Source: a virus. Taken from it: a stretch of 50,892 nucleotides of DNA. Below the pieces are notes generated by a model that saw nothing but the letters and a program-made list of their open reading frames with translations, was not told where the DNA came from and searched no databases. Shown here in pieces: positions 1 to 8,672 of this stretch. The stretch covers positions 1-50,892 of the IMG/VR virus record IMGVR_UViG_3300042445_001088. One strand, 5' to 3'. Position 1 is the stretch's first letter; each line of letters begins with the position of its first letter. The position numbers and the translations under genes are program-made.

Positions 1-812
1 TTCACCAAAGACGTATTCCAAGTACACACGGTGGTGGTAGTATGGTTGATGCTACATATAATCCATTAAGTATGAATGAAGATTACTTCTTCCCAGTTAC
101 TGCTGATGGTCGTGGAAGTAGTGTTGATTTATTACCCGGTGGTCAGAATTTGGGTGAGATTGATGACTTACGTTACTTCAATAACAGATTAGCACGTGGA
201 CTACGTGTTCCAAGTAGCTATTTACCTACTGGCCCAGACGATAACGTTACTCCTATGAGTGATGGTCGTGTTGGCACAGCTATGATTCAAGAGTTCCGTT
301 TCAATCAATATTGCGAACGATTACAAAACTATATGGTTAGAAAGCTTGATGAAGAATTCAAGTTGTTCTTACGTTGGAGAGGACTGAATATTGACAGTGG
401 ACTGTTTAACTTAACGTTTAATCCACCACAAAACTTTGCGGCTTATCGTCAAAGTGAGTTAGATACAGCACGTATGGGTTCATTTACTGCGGTTGAAGCT
501 TATCCATATATCAGTAAGCGTTTTGCTATGGAGCGATTCTTAGGATTAACTGAAGAAGAAATCGCTAAAAATGAAAAAATGTGGCGTGAAGAAAACGACA
601 AAGAAATTGATATTCAGCCTGAAGGTAGTGATTTACGTGGTATTGGTGTATCAGTAGGTGACATTGAAACTGATATGCAAGCGGGTGAGGATGCTACTGC
701 CGCAGAAGCAATGCCAATGGATCCTTCATTAGATGCCGCAGGTCAAGTACCGCAGCCAGGACAAGCACAACCGGGACAGAATATGCCAGCACCCGGCGGT
801 ACGGGAATGTAA
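1..812 (+). CDS. 20: Portal vertex protein gp20, C-terminal part
   Basis: The reading frame is open from base 3, so the gene starts upstream of the window; about 270 C-terminal residues are present. The segment with LPGGQNLGE followed by a YFNNRLARGLRVPSSYL-type stretch matches the conserved region of T4 gp20 portal proteins. The portal is the dodecameric ring at one capsid vertex through which DNA is packaged and to which the neck attaches; it also nucleates prohead assembly. The C-terminus is rich in Gly, Pro, Gln and Ala and looks disordered. It is followed by the prohead-core and protease genes, as in T4. The internal ATG at 42 is not a likely start because homology continues upstream of it. 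Confidence 0.93.
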   Translation, partial: HQRRIPSTHGGGSMVDATYNPLSMNEDYFFPVTADGRGSSVDLLPGGQNLGEIDDLRYFNNRLARGLRVPSSYLPTGPDDNVTPMSDGRVGTAMIQEFRFNQYCERLQNYMVRKLDEEFKLFLRWRGLNIDSGLFNLTFNPPQNFAAYRQSELDTARMGSFTAVEAYPYISKRFAMERFLGLTEEEIAKNEKMWREENDKEIDIQPEGSDLRGIGVSVGDIETDMQAGEDATAAEAMPMDPSLDAAGQVPQPGQAQPGQNMPAPGGTGM

Positions 813-815
813 TAA

Positions 816-823
816 GATAAATA
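816..823 (+). promoter_or_regulatory. T4-like late promoter box GATAAATA
   Basis: GATAAATA differs from the T4 late consensus TATAAATA at one base. The predicted start of transcription (six bases after the box) falls on the A of the ATG at 829, so the transcript would be leaderless. Confidence 0.55.
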
Positions 824-828
824 ACTGT

Positions 829-1053
829 ATGAAATTATTTGAAATGTTTGATCCAGCCACAGCAGGTTATCAAGACGTAAGTGCTGATAACAGTAAACCA
901 AAGTGGAGAGAAAGCCGTAAGACGAAACTTACATTAAAACAAATACGTAAATTACGTAAGATGAATGATGTACGTAATTATGAAAAGGTCAATTATCTTA
1001 AAAAGATACATCAACAATATGCACCTAAAGCAGAAGGTGCCCCTTCAATATAA
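829..1053 (+). CDS. Small basic head-region protein, unknown
   Basis: 74 residues, strongly basic in the middle (a K/R-rich stretch around KLTLKQIRKLRKMND), with a short hydrophobic N-terminus beginning MKLFEMFDPATAGY. The position between portal and protease corresponds to T4 genes 67/68, which encode prohead-core proteins, but I see no convincing similarity to either. I chose the ATG at 829 because a late-promoter box ends five bases upstream; an in-frame start at 733 would overlap the portal gene by 80 bases. A terminator follows. Function unknown; a role in head assembly or DNA binding is a guess from position and charge. Confidence 0.7.
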   Translation: MKLFEMFDPATAGYQDVSADNSKPKWRESRKTKLTLKQIRKLRKMNDVRNYEKVNYLKKIHQQYAPKAEGAPSI

Positions 1054-1081
1054 TGAATAGTAATATTCTAACTAAAAACGT

Positions 1082-1113
1082 AAAAAAACAGCACTTATTG
1101 TGCTGTTTTTTTT
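1082..1113 (+). terminator. Rho-independent terminator
   Basis: An A-run plus CAGCAC, loop TTATT, then GTGCTG and eight T. A classical hairpin with U-tract that separates the portal transcript from the core/protease/scaffold genes. Confidence 0.88.
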
Positions 1114-1120
1114 GATACCC

Positions 1121-1128
1121 ACTAAATA
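1121..1128 (+). promoter_or_regulatory. T4-like late promoter box ACTAAATA
   Basis: ACTAAATA lies just after the terminator and about 35 bases before the start codon at 1163, leaving room for the AGGAG ribosome site. Probable late promoter for the core-protease-scaffold genes. Confidence 0.5.
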
Positions 1129-1162
1129 ACTCTACAAAGCCATTTTAATTCAGGAGACCACA

Positions 1163-1993
1163 ATGGACAACAAAAAATTTGAACAACTGATTGATTTGAT
1201 TATCAATGAGAATGAAGAACAAGCACGTGCATTATTTCACGATATCGTAGTTGAGAAAAGCCGCGAAATCTATGAAGGAATGATGGATGATGAAATGGGT
1301 GAAGGCATGGGCGGTCAAGTAGGTGATCTACTTGATGAGATCGATGTTGAAGAACAAGGCATGGCCGAAGGTGAAGATGATGACTTAGAGTTTGATTCTG
1401 ATGAAGATGAAGTAATCGACATTGAAGATGGCGAAGATGACATGGATGGCGAAGAAGGTCTAGAAGACCGTGTTGTTGATTTGGAAGACAAGCTTGACCA
1501 ATTAATGGCTGAGTTTGAAGATATCATGGCAGGTGATGATGAAGAAGTTGACGGTGACGAGAGTGACGCTGAGTTTGATGACGAAGCAGAAGAAGCCGGT
1601 GATGACTTCACTAAAGACCTAGAAGGCGCACGTGATGAAGAAGATGCAATGATGGAAGCTATCACATTAAAGAAAGTTTCTGTAACTCACGGTGACAACG
1701 GTGTTCAAAATAAGAGCACAGTTGATGCAAACAGCGGTCAAGCTGGAATGGATTCTAGACCAGTTAAGTTCAGTGGTTCAAGTGAATCAGTTCCAACAGG
1801 ACCAAAAGGCCCGAGCAATGCTTACACTAAAGGTGAATCATCTGTAAAAGATGCTAACAAGTGGAAGAACGCTCCAGCACAAAACAATGCAGACTTAGAA
1901 TCAGCACCAAAGCCAGTCACTAAAGACGAAGCAGGTAAAGTTCGTAGTCCAGTAGCTGAGTCACGTAGAACTCCTGCTAAAAGACGCATTTAA
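1163..1993 (+). CDS. Highly acidic prohead core-like protein
   Basis: 276 residues. Roughly residues 40-165 are dominated by Asp, Glu, Gly and Met, giving a very negative charge; the C-terminal third is polar and Ser/Pro/Lys-rich, ending in a short basic tail. The place between portal and gp21 is where T4 encodes the acidic internal core proteins gp67 and gp68, so a scaffold/core role in the prohead is the likely job, with later cleavage by gp21. The family cannot be assigned by sequence because the acidic part is low-complexity. A strong AGGAG ribosome site precedes the ATG. The next gene starts 15 bases downstream. Confidence 0.75.
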   Translation: MDNKKFEQLIDLIINENEEQARALFHDIVVEKSREIYEGMMDDEMGEGMGGQVGDLLDEIDVEEQGMAEGEDDDLEFDSDEDEVIDIEDGEDDMDGEEGLEDRVVDLEDKLDQLMAEFEDIMAGDDEEVDGDESDAEFDDEAEEAGDDFTKDLEGARDEEDAMMEAITLKKVSVTHGDNGVQNKSTVDANSGQAGMDSRPVKFSGSSESVPTGPKGPSNAYTKGESSVKDANKWKNAPAQNNADLESAPKPVTKDEAGKVRSPVAESRRTPAKRRI

Positions 1994-2008
1994 GGAATCT
2001 GAGAGAAA

Positions 2009-2650
2009 ATGGCTTATCTTAAAGAGCACTTGACATTTGACCGCGCAGGTATGGTGGTTGAGTCTGTCAGTGAAGGCGACAAGAAGAACCTTTATATGAA
2101 GGGCATCTTCATCCAGGGCGGGGTAAAGAACGCTAATGAGCGTGTTTACCCTGTTTCTGAGATTGAAACCGCTGTACAAACTCTAAATGAGCAAATCACA
2201 GAAGGCTACTCAGTATTAGGTGAAGTAGATCACCCAGATGATTTAAAGATTAATTTAGACCGTGTGTCACATATGATAACAAGTATGTGGATGGACGGAG
2301 CTAATGGCTTCGGCAAATTAAAGATTTTACCAACTCCAATGGGTGAATTAGTTAAAACTATGTTGGAGAGTGGTGTGAAACTCGGCGTATCAAGTCGTGG
2401 AAGCGGAAACGTTGACGACATGAACGGCAAAGTAAGTGACTTTGAAATAGTCACCGTGGATATTGTTGCACAACCTAGCGCACCAAATGCGTATCCTAAG
2501 GCAATCTATGAAGGTATGATGAATATGCGTCATGGTCATAAATTGTTGGATATTGCAAAGGACGCAAGAGGCGACAAGAAAGTAGAGAAGTACTTGAAAG
2601 AGGAAGTAATGCGCCTTATCAAGGATCTCAAAATTAACAAAGGGGAATAA
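2009..2650 (+). CDS. 21: Prohead core protease gp21
   Basis: 213 residues, the usual size for T4-type gp21. The protease cleaves scaffold and capsid precursors inside the prohead during maturation. The motif GEVDHP (about residue 75) carries the probable catalytic histidine and GVSSRG (about residue 130) the catalytic serine of this herpesvirus-assemblin-like serine protease family. The stretch NAYPKAIYEG follows a conserved DIVAQPSAPNA region typical of gp21. It is placed directly before the scaffold gene (2-base gap) and the capsid gene, as in T4. Confidence 0.92.
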   Translation: MAYLKEHLTFDRAGMVVESVSEGDKKNLYMKGIFIQGGVKNANERVYPVSEIETAVQTLNEQITEGYSVLGEVDHPDDLKINLDRVSHMITSMWMDGANGFGKLKILPTPMGELVKTMLESGVKLGVSSRGSGNVDDMNGKVSDFEIVTVDIVAQPSAPNAYPKAIYEGMMNMRHGHKLLDIAKDARGDKKVEKYLKEEVMRLIKDLKINKGE

Positions 2651-2652
2651 GC

Positions 2653-3756
2653 ATGTTTGATGCTATCAAGCCATTACTTGACAGTGGACTTATCAATGAA
2701 GATGTAGGGGCTCAGTTAAATGAGGCCTGGGAATCTAAATTGAATGAGGCTCGCCAACAAGTTCGTGCAGAATTACACGAAGAATTCGCACAACGTTATG
2801 AACATGACAGAAGCGTGATGGTAGAAGCCCTTGACAAGATGGTTACAGAAAGCCTATCAGAAGAAATTGAAGAATTTCACTCTGAGAAGCAAGCAATGAA
2901 CGAAGACCGTGTGAAAGCACAAATGAAACTACGTGAATCTGCTACAAAATTCAATGATTTTATGGTTACTAAACTAGCTGAAGAAATCAAAGAACTACGT
3001 TCAGACCGTATTATCGCTAAAGAAAGTCAACAAAAGCTAGAACAATTTATTGTTCACGCACTAGCCCGCGAAATCAAAGAGTTCTCTCAAGATAAACAGG
3101 CAGTTGTTGAAGCTAAGGTCAAGTTAGTTGCAGAAGGTCGTCAACAATTAGAAAAACTTAAAGCACGTTTTGTTGCTGAAAGTGCTAAGAAGTTGTCTGT
3201 TGCTGTAGCAGGACAGTTAAAGGGTGAATTAGGCCAATTGAAAGAAGATATCAAAATTGCAAAAGAAAACAGTTTTGGTCGTAGAATTTTCGAAAGTTTT
3301 GCAGGTGAATTCTCAGTTACTCATTTAAATGACAAAGCTGAGACAAGAAAACTAATGCAAAAATTAGAAGATAAAGATCGTCAATTAGCAGAATCCATTA
3401 CACAAATCAACAACACTAAAAAGTTAGTTGAATCAAAAGAACGTGAAGTTCGTATTATTAAAGAGTCTAACCTTCGTGAGAAGACCATGACTGAGTTACT
3501 TTCTACTCTTAATGAGGAAAAAGCAACAGTAATGCAGAACTTACTAGAGAGTGTGCAAACAGGTAAACTGCAAGCTACTTTCGATAAGTATCTACCAGCC
3601 GTACTAAACACTGGCACCGTTAAGAAGTCTGTAAAGACTAACTTAGCAGAGTCAAAGATGATTAGTGAAGTTACAGGGGATAAAGCTGCCAAACAAGAAG
3701 TTGATATGGAACAACGTGACAACGTTATCGATATCAAGCGTCTGGCAGGGCTTTAA
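2653..3756 (+). CDS. 22: Prohead scaffold protein gp22
   Basis: 367 residues, almost entirely charged and helical, with long coiled-coil stretches rich in Glu, Lys, Gln, Ala and Leu (for example repeated EEIKELRSDR-like and KLEQF segments). T4 gp22 is the main component of the assembly core around which gp23 polymerises; it is degraded by gp21 at maturation. Identity rests on position between gp21 and gp23 and on composition, because gp22 proteins diverge quickly. An N-terminal segment resembling FDAIKPLLDSGLINEDV is shared by many T4-like scaffolds. It ends 30 bases before gp23, with an AGGAG site in the gap. Confidence 0.88.
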   Translation: MFDAIKPLLDSGLINEDVGAQLNEAWESKLNEARQQVRAELHEEFAQRYEHDRSVMVEALDKMVTESLSEEIEEFHSEKQAMNEDRVKAQMKLRESATKFNDFMVTKLAEEIKELRSDRIIAKESQQKLEQFIVHALAREIKEFSQDKQAVVEAKVKLVAEGRQQLEKLKARFVAESAKKLSVAVAGQLKGELGQLKEDIKIAKENSFGRRIFESFAGEFSVTHLNDKAETRKLMQKLEDKDRQLAESITQINNTKKLVESKEREVRIIKESNLREKTMTELLSTLNEEKATVMQNLLESVQTGKLQATFDKYLPAVLNTGTVKKSVKTNLAESKMISEVTGDKAAKQEVDMEQRDNVIDIKRLAGL

Positions 3757-3786
3757 TTAAAAAGACATAGATTAGGAGAAATATAA

Positions 3787-4983
3787 ATGTCAAAAGTTCT
3801 ATTAGAAAGCCGTTGGGACGAGACCAAGGAAGCTCTGTTAGAAGGCTTAAAGGGCACTCGCCGCTCAACTATGGGTGTTATCTTAGAAAATACTAAGAAA
3901 CAACTACTTGCTGAATCTTCAGCAGGTACAACTACAGCTGGTAACATCGCTACATTAAACCGTGTTATTCTACCAGTTATCCGTCGTGTTATGCCAACTG
4001 TTATTGCTAACGAGTTGGTTGGCGTTCAGCCAATGACTGGCCCAGTTGGTCAGATCCATACACTACGTGTACGTTATGCACAAAACTTAGTGGACAACTC
4101 TGCCGCTCAAACTAGCGTTACTGCTGGTCAAGAAGCGTTGAGCCCATTCACTATTGCTCAAGCATATTCACGTCAGCCATCTAACGATGCAACTGCAACA
4201 GGTTACACAGGTAACAACACTGCGGCTCTTGAAGGTAACGGAGGTCGTCAGATTTCTGTTCAAATCTTGCGTCAAGCTGTTGAAGCTAAGTCACGTAAAT
4301 TGCAAGCACGTTGGACATTTGAGGCAGCACAAGATGCTCAGTCTCAACATGGTATTGACGTAGAAGCAGAAATCATGGCAGCTCTTGCACAAGAGATTAC
4401 TGCTGAGATTGACCAAGAGATTCTATTGTCATTGCGTACATTAGCATCTACAGAGTATACATACAACCAAGCTACTGTATCAGGTACAGCTACTTACGTT
4501 GGTGACGAACACGCTGCCTTAGCCGTTCTAATCAACCGTGTTGCTAACTTGATCGCCCAACGTACACGTCGTGGCGCAGGTAACTGGGCTGTTGTTTCTA
4601 GCGCCGCATTAACAGTATTGCAATCTGCAACTACTTCAGCGTTTGCTCGTACAACAGAAGGTACATTCGAAGCTCCAACTAACACTAAGTTCGTTGGTAC
4701 ATTGAACGGCGCTATGCGTGTGTTCGTTGACTCTTATGCTCCTGATACTACACCAGTATTGGTTGGTTACAAGGGTTCTAGCGAAACTGACGCGGCAGCA
4801 TTCTATTGCCCATACATTCCATTGATGAGCAGTGGTGTTGTTCTAGATCCATCAACATTCGAACCAGTCGTATCATTTATGACACGTTATGGTTACATCG
4901 AATTAACTAACACTGCATCATCTTTTGGTAATGCGGCTGATTACGTTGGTGAAATCGCAGTTCAAAATCTTACATTCCAATAA
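3787..4983 (+). CDS. 23: Major capsid protein gp23
   Basis: 398 residues, slightly shorter than T4 gp23. The N-terminus is the pro-segment; LLAE followed by SSAG at about residues 40-47 fits the gp21 cleavage rule (Leu-x-Glu then a small residue), so mature protein probably starts at Ser44. The HK97-fold region contains the conserved NRVILPVIRRVMPTVIANE and GPVGQIHTLRVRY segments typical of T4-like capsids. The codon choice is richer in C and G than that of the later cargo genes, as expected for the most highly expressed gene. A UUCG-loop terminator follows 44 bases downstream. Confidence 0.95.
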   Translation: MSKVLLESRWDETKEALLEGLKGTRRSTMGVILENTKKQLLAESSAGTTTAGNIATLNRVILPVIRRVMPTVIANELVGVQPMTGPVGQIHTLRVRYAQNLVDNSAAQTSVTAGQEALSPFTIAQAYSRQPSNDATATGYTGNNTAALEGNGGRQISVQILRQAVEAKSRKLQARWTFEAAQDAQSQHGIDVEAEIMAALAQEITAEIDQEILLSLRTLASTEYTYNQATVSGTATYVGDEHAALAVLINRVANLIAQRTRRGAGNWAVVSSAALTVLQSATTSAFARTTEGTFEAPTNTKFVGTLNGAMRVFVDSYAPDTTPVLVGYKGSSETDAAAFYCPYIPLMSSGVVLDPSTFEPVVSFMTRYGYIELTNTASSFGNAADYVGEIAVQNLTFQ

Positions 4984-5026
4984 ATCGGAATCAAACTTAC
5001 AACCCTCGGGATGGGAAGTTACAATC

Positions 5027-5050
5027 AAGCACTCTTCGGAGTGCTTTTTT
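5027..5050 (+). terminator. Rho-independent terminator with UUCG loop
   Basis: AAGCACTC, loop TTCG, GAGTGCTT and a run of T. It ends the capsid transcript. Confidence 0.92.
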
Positions 5051-5056
5051 GTTGGG

Positions 5057-5064
5057 CATAAATA
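5057..5064 (+). promoter_or_regulatory. T4-like late promoter box CATAAATA
   Basis: CATAAATA is followed four bases later by the desaturase ATG at 5069, a spacing that predicts a nearly leaderless transcript. It sits seven bases after the capsid terminator. Confidence 0.6.
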
Positions 5065-5068
5065 TCTA

Positions 5069-5776
5069 ATGAATGAAATATTATATACTTTAATAGTTAC
5101 ACACATCACTATAGTATGCGTCACGCTGTTCTTACATAGAGGCCAAGCACATAAATCAATTGAGTTCAATCCTATACTAAGTCACTTTATGCGTTTTTGG
5201 TTATGGGTTACAACTGGTATGGTTACTAAACAATGGGTAGCTATACATCGCAAACATCATAGATACAGTGATAAAGAGGGTGACCCTCATACTCCTCACG
5301 TATATGGCATATACAATGTATTATTCAAAGGTGCATTGTTATATCATACTGCTAGTAAAGATAAAACAATGGTAGACTCATATGGTGTAGGAACACCTGA
5401 TGATTGGATAGAACGTAATGTATATACTAAGCACAGTCGTTTAGGAATTGCTTTACTATTGCTTATAAATTTACTTTGTTTTTCTTGGTGGGGTATACTA
5501 ATTTGGGCTATACAAATGATATGGATCCCGTTCTGGGCGGCCGGAGTCATTAATGGTATAGGTCATTGGATAGGTTATCGCAATGGTGAAACCAAAGACC
5601 ATAGTCGTAATATTGTTCCTTGGGGAATAATAATAGGTGGCGAAGAATTACACAACAACCATCATTTAGAACCTGCTAATCCTAAACTAAGCCGTCGTTG
5701 GTTTGAATTTGATATGGGTTATATGTGGTTATCAATTTTTAAATTTTTTAGACTAGCTAAAATACGTACTATATAA
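5069..5776 (+). CDS. Membrane fatty acid desaturase (copy 1)
   Basis: 235 residues of the membrane diiron desaturase family (delta-9 acyl-lipid / acyl-CoA type). The three histidine boxes are visible: HRGQAH at 23-28, HRKHH at 60-64 and HNNHH at 195-199. These bind two irons and use O2 plus electrons to introduce a cis double bond in an acyl chain. Hydrophobic segments around residues 5-22, 36-52 and about 125-160 would place it in the membrane. It is somewhat shorter than bacterial homologues (about 260-300). The ATG at 5069 follows a late-promoter box and has no ribosome site. It sits apart from the three related genes at 36-45 kb and is a cargo-type insertion between gp23 and the fibre genes. 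Confidence 0.9.
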   Translation: MNEILYTLIVTHITIVCVTLFLHRGQAHKSIEFNPILSHFMRFWLWVTTGMVTKQWVAIHRKHHRYSDKEGDPHTPHVYGIYNVLFKGALLYHTASKDKTMVDSYGVGTPDDWIERNVYTKHSRLGIALLLLINLLCFSWWGILIWAIQMIWIPFWAAGVINGIGHWIGYRNGETKDHSRNIVPWGIIIGGEELHNNHHLEPANPKLSRRWFEFDMGYMWLSIFKFFRLAKIRTI

Positions 5777-5780
5777 ACGT

Positions 5781-6149
5781 ATGATTGTACTTGCTCCAAT
5801 ATCAGTTGGTGAACTGATTGACAAAATTACTATTCTGAAAATCAAATCAAATCTTATCAAGGACGTTGATAAGCTATTCAACATTGAAAAAGAATTGCAA
5901 TCATTGGAAGAACTTAAAGATAGTCTTGATATAGATGTTGATTCACTACAATCTAATCTTTATGGTGTTAACTTAGAGTTATGGCACATTGAGAACTATA
6001 AACGAGAATGTGAAAAGAATCAAAGATTTGATAATAAATTCATTGAAACAGCAAGACAAGTCTATCTTAAAAACGATTTGCGTGCCAGTCTTAAAAAACA
6101 AATCAATGAACTTGTGGGTAGTACGATTGTTGAAGAAAAAAGCTATTAA
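5781..6149 (+). CDS. DUF6165-like small protein
   Basis: 122 residues. The opening MIVLAPISVGELIDKITILKIK resembles the N-terminus of small uncharacterised proteins of the DUF6165 family, found in bacteria and phages, often near glycan or lipid genes. The rest is helical and charged. It starts four bases after the desaturase stop, so the two are likely co-transcribed. Its end overlaps the convergent HNH-like gene by four bases. No catalytic motif is obvious; function unknown. Confidence 0.72.
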   Translation: MIVLAPISVGELIDKITILKIKSNLIKDVDKLFNIEKELQSLEELKDSLDIDVDSLQSNLYGVNLELWHIENYKRECEKNQRFDNKFIETARQVYLKNDLRASLKKQINELVGSTIVEEKSY

Positions 6150-6511
6150 AGGGTGTAGTCAGTGTCACTTGTGATATCTAAAATACTCTTACGTTTTTCT
6201 TTTAATTTCTTTTGATACAATCTATTACAGTTGGCACATAATGTTTTTAGATTACGTTTATCTTTATTCTTCTTGTTATCATCTTTATAGATAACATCAA
6301 GTTGGCATTTGTCTTCTGGAACAAAACCACACTTCTCACACTTATCTTTCTTGTGCAGTAAGTAACCAAACTTGCTGTTATATGCACCCTTAGCACAGTC
6401 AACACAGTACTTGTGCCACTTAGTAAAGCCGTGCTTACTCACACCATTTGATTTAGCTAACGATACATTACAATGTTCACATAAGGGTCTGTTTGGCTGT
6501 CGTATAAGCAT
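6146..6511 (-). CDS. HNH-like zinc-finger protein, catalytic histidines lost
   Basis: 121 residues on the minus strand, within an otherwise plus-strand region. It has an N-terminal CEHC and CVDC pair and a second CEKC ... CANC pair, which is the zinc-binding frame of small phage HNH endonucleases. In active relatives the segment between the second cysteine pairs carries an HHID- or DHID-like core; here that segment reads LDVIYKDDNKKN, with no histidine, and the usual LCANCH ends in LCANCN. So it may be catalytically dead, or a DNA-binding remnant of a homing nuclease. A TTG at 6514 could serve as an alternative start one codon upstream. Confidence 0.75.
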   Translation of the reverse strand: MLIRQPNRPLCEHCNVSLAKSNGVSKHGFTKWHKYCVDCAKGAYNSKFGYLLHKKDKCEKCGFVPEDKCQLDVIYKDDNKKNKDKRNLKTLCANCNRLYQKKLKEKRKSILDITSDTDYTL

Positions 6512-6523
6512 CAACTATTTAAT

Positions 6524-6550
6524 AAAAAAGCACACCTGGGTGTTTTTTTC
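6524..6550. terminator. Probable bidirectional terminator
   Basis: An A-run, then ACAC, CTGG, GTGT and a run of T, between the divergently oriented HNH-like and fibre genes. The stem is short, so confidence is moderate. Confidence 0.45.
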
Positions 6551-6573
6551 TATGGTATTCATTCAGATTTATT

Positions 6574-6581
6574 GATAAATA
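6574..6581 (+). promoter_or_regulatory. T4-like late promoter box GATAAATA
   Basis: Located 28 bases before the first fibre gene, which has its own ribosome site (TTTAGGATG), so here a normal leader is predicted. Confidence 0.6.
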
Positions 6582-6608
6582 ATATATCACATAAATTTAG
6601 GATGAACA

Positions 6609-8672
6609 ATGGCATTTGAACCTTTTGGTTTAGTTGGTGGATTATCAGTAGGCATACCACCAATAGTAGTTATAGATGATAACGGCATAGCCACCCTAAA
6701 CGGTTTAACTGTCACCGGTATAACAAACTTAGGCCCAACTGGTAATATTATTATTACTGGTGGTGAGAACGGATACTTTTTACAAACAGATGGTGAAGGC
6801 AGATTAACTTGGGCGCCAGGTGGCAATGGTGGTGGTGGCAATGGCAGTCCAGGTGGCTCTAACACCCAGGTTCAATATAACAACGCTGGAAACTTTGGTG
6901 GCGATGCTGGATTTACCTATAATAGCATAAACAATATTTTATCTGTATCCGGTAATATTGTATCTAATAATTTTATTGGTACTGGTAACATAACCATTGC
7001 TAGCATAAATGCCAATGGCAATATCACAGCAAATTATTTAATAGGTAATGGTAGTCAGTTAACTGGTATAACAGCTACAACTGCAAACTTTGCAAACTTT
7101 GCTGGTAATGTTACTGTAAGTAGTCAACCAAATATTACAAGTGTTGGTACATTAGTTAGTTTAAGTGTTGCAGGCAATGTTACAGCAGGTAATGCTAATT
7201 TAGGAAACAGTGCTGTTGCAAACTTCTTTACTGGTAGATTTTACGGTAATGCAAATACAGCAGGGACAGTTACAACAAATGCCCAACCAAACATTACTTC
7301 AGTTGGTACATTAGCTAATTTAAGTGTTACTGGAAATATAACAACAGGTAATGCTAATTTAGGAAACAGTGCTACCGCTAATTTCTATTTTGGTAATGGT
7401 GCATTCTTAACCGGTGTCGGCAATGCAAATTACAGTCCGTTAGCTAACTTTGCAAACTTTGCTGGTAATGTTACTGTAAGTAGTCAACCAAATATTACAA
7501 GTGTTGGTACATTACTTAATGTAGATATTTTAGGTAATGTAACAGCATCGGCTAATATCATTGGTGCTAATGTTACCGCAAATCAATTCTTTAATGCATT
7601 AAATGCTAACATAACCGGAACTACTAACTTATCAGGTGCAATTACCGTAACTAATACTGGTACTATTACTTCTCTTGGTAATGTAAACTTTACATCCGCA
7701 CCAAACGTAACATTAGGAACTGTAGCTAATATCCATATTAGTGGTGGTGTAGCAGGATATTTTTTACGTACTGATGGTGCAGGTAATTTAAGTTGGGCTG
7801 TAGGAGGCGGTGGTGGTAATGGAACACCAGGTGGTAATACAACTGAAGTTCAGTTTAATGATAATGGTGTCTTTGGTGCAAGTGCTAACTTCACATTTAA
7901 TCCCTTCAGTTATGTATTAGCTGTACCTACTATTAATACAACCACTGTTTCTATTTCAAACGTATTAACAGTCAACACTACTGCAAATTTATACACAACC
8001 AATATTACCGGAGTATTAACAGCATCAAGTAACATTAATGCAACAATGTCTCCAAATGTAAATTTAGGTTCAGTATCTAATTTACACATTCAAGGTGGAA
8101 CGAATGGGTATGTACTATCAACCGATGGTGCAGGAAACTTGAGTTGGACAGCAGGTGGAGGTGGAGGTGGCAATGGCACACCAGGCGGTAGCAACACACA
8201 AATACAATACAATGACCAAGGCGTGTTTAATGGTAGTTCTTTCTTTACATTCAATGAAAATACTAACAACGTTCAGGTCGCTGGTAATTTAATTGCGAAT
8301 GCATTAACATTGGGATCAGGCATTTATGCTTTCTCTCGCTCTAATGTATTCTTTGCGATAACAAGTAGTAATGCAACACAAGAGTTGTATGCTATTGAAG
8401 CGGATACAATATCAGGTGCAGATTTTACAATCATTGCAACTGACACAACAGCAAACACACGACAGGTAAGTAAAATATCTTCAATCTTTTTAGGAGAAGC
8501 TTACCAATACAATGAATACAGCACATTAGCTGTCAATGGTGCTACAGGGTACTATTCAATGGCTTATTTGCCGGGTAATATTTCTGTAACACCGCAATTT
8601 GTTCTGTATGTCACTCCGACAACGAACAATAATATAGTACACAAAATATCTATTCAATCATATGATATTTGA
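6609..8672 (+). CDS. Repetitive tail fibre/adhesin-like protein 1
   Basis: 687 residues, dominated by short repeats of the type GNITxxN, NANLGNxATANF and SVGTLxxLSVxGNV, rich in Asn, Gly, Thr, Val and Ala, which suggests a beta-structured fibre. Gly-rich linkers (GGGGGNGTPGG followed by STQVQYND-like text) occur three times, around residues 75-90, 400-415 and 515-530, and separate repeat blocks. The start MAFEPFGLVGGLSVG is shared with the genes at 8709 and 15441. The C-terminal 130 residues are non-repetitive and may form the receptor-binding or trimerisation end. Host recognition or virion decoration is inferred from composition and neighbours. No chaperone gene is seen. Confidence 0.75.
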   Translation: MAFEPFGLVGGLSVGIPPIVVIDDNGIATLNGLTVTGITNLGPTGNIIITGGENGYFLQTDGEGRLTWAPGGNGGGGNGSPGGSNTQVQYNNAGNFGGDAGFTYNSINNILSVSGNIVSNNFIGTGNITIASINANGNITANYLIGNGSQLTGITATTANFANFAGNVTVSSQPNITSVGTLVSLSVAGNVTAGNANLGNSAVANFFTGRFYGNANTAGTVTTNAQPNITSVGTLANLSVTGNITTGNANLGNSATANFYFGNGAFLTGVGNANYSPLANFANFAGNVTVSSQPNITSVGTLLNVDILGNVTASANIIGANVTANQFFNALNANITGTTNLSGAITVTNTGTITSLGNVNFTSAPNVTLGTVANIHISGGVAGYFLRTDGAGNLSWAVGGGGGNGTPGGNTTEVQFNDNGVFGASANFTFNPFSYVLAVPTINTTTVSISNVLTVNTTANLYTTNITGVLTASSNINATMSPNVNLGSVSNLHIQGGTNGYVLSTDGAGNLSWTAGGGGGGNGTPGGSNTQIQYNDQGVFNGSSFFTFNENTNNVQVAGNLIANALTLGSGIYAFSRSNVFFAITSSNATQELYAIEADTISGADFTIIATDTTANTRQVSKISSIFLGEAYQYNEYSTLAVNGATGYYSMAYLPGNISVTPQFVLYVTPTTNNNIVHKISIQSYDI
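7086..7154 (+). repeat. 69-bp exact direct repeat, copy 1
   Basis: Identical to 7446-7514, exactly 360 bases downstream in the same reading frame, inside the first fibre gene. The identity at synonymous positions implies a recent duplication or gene conversion. Confidence 0.9.
7446..7514 (+). repeat. 69-bp exact direct repeat, copy 2
   Basis: Second copy of the repeat at 7086-7154; both encode an FANFAGNVTVSSQPNITSVG-type unit of the fibre. Confidence 0.9.

Noticed and set aside
1315-1665. Minus-strand 116-residue Ser-rich ORF opposite the acidic core gene
   Set aside because: It is the mirror of the GAT/GAA-rich Asp/Glu codons; low complexity, no ribosome site and no neighbours on that strand.
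4925-5068. Longer desaturase starting inside gp23
   Set aside because: It would cross the capsid terminator and the late box; the first hydrophobic helix begins at the ATG at 5069.
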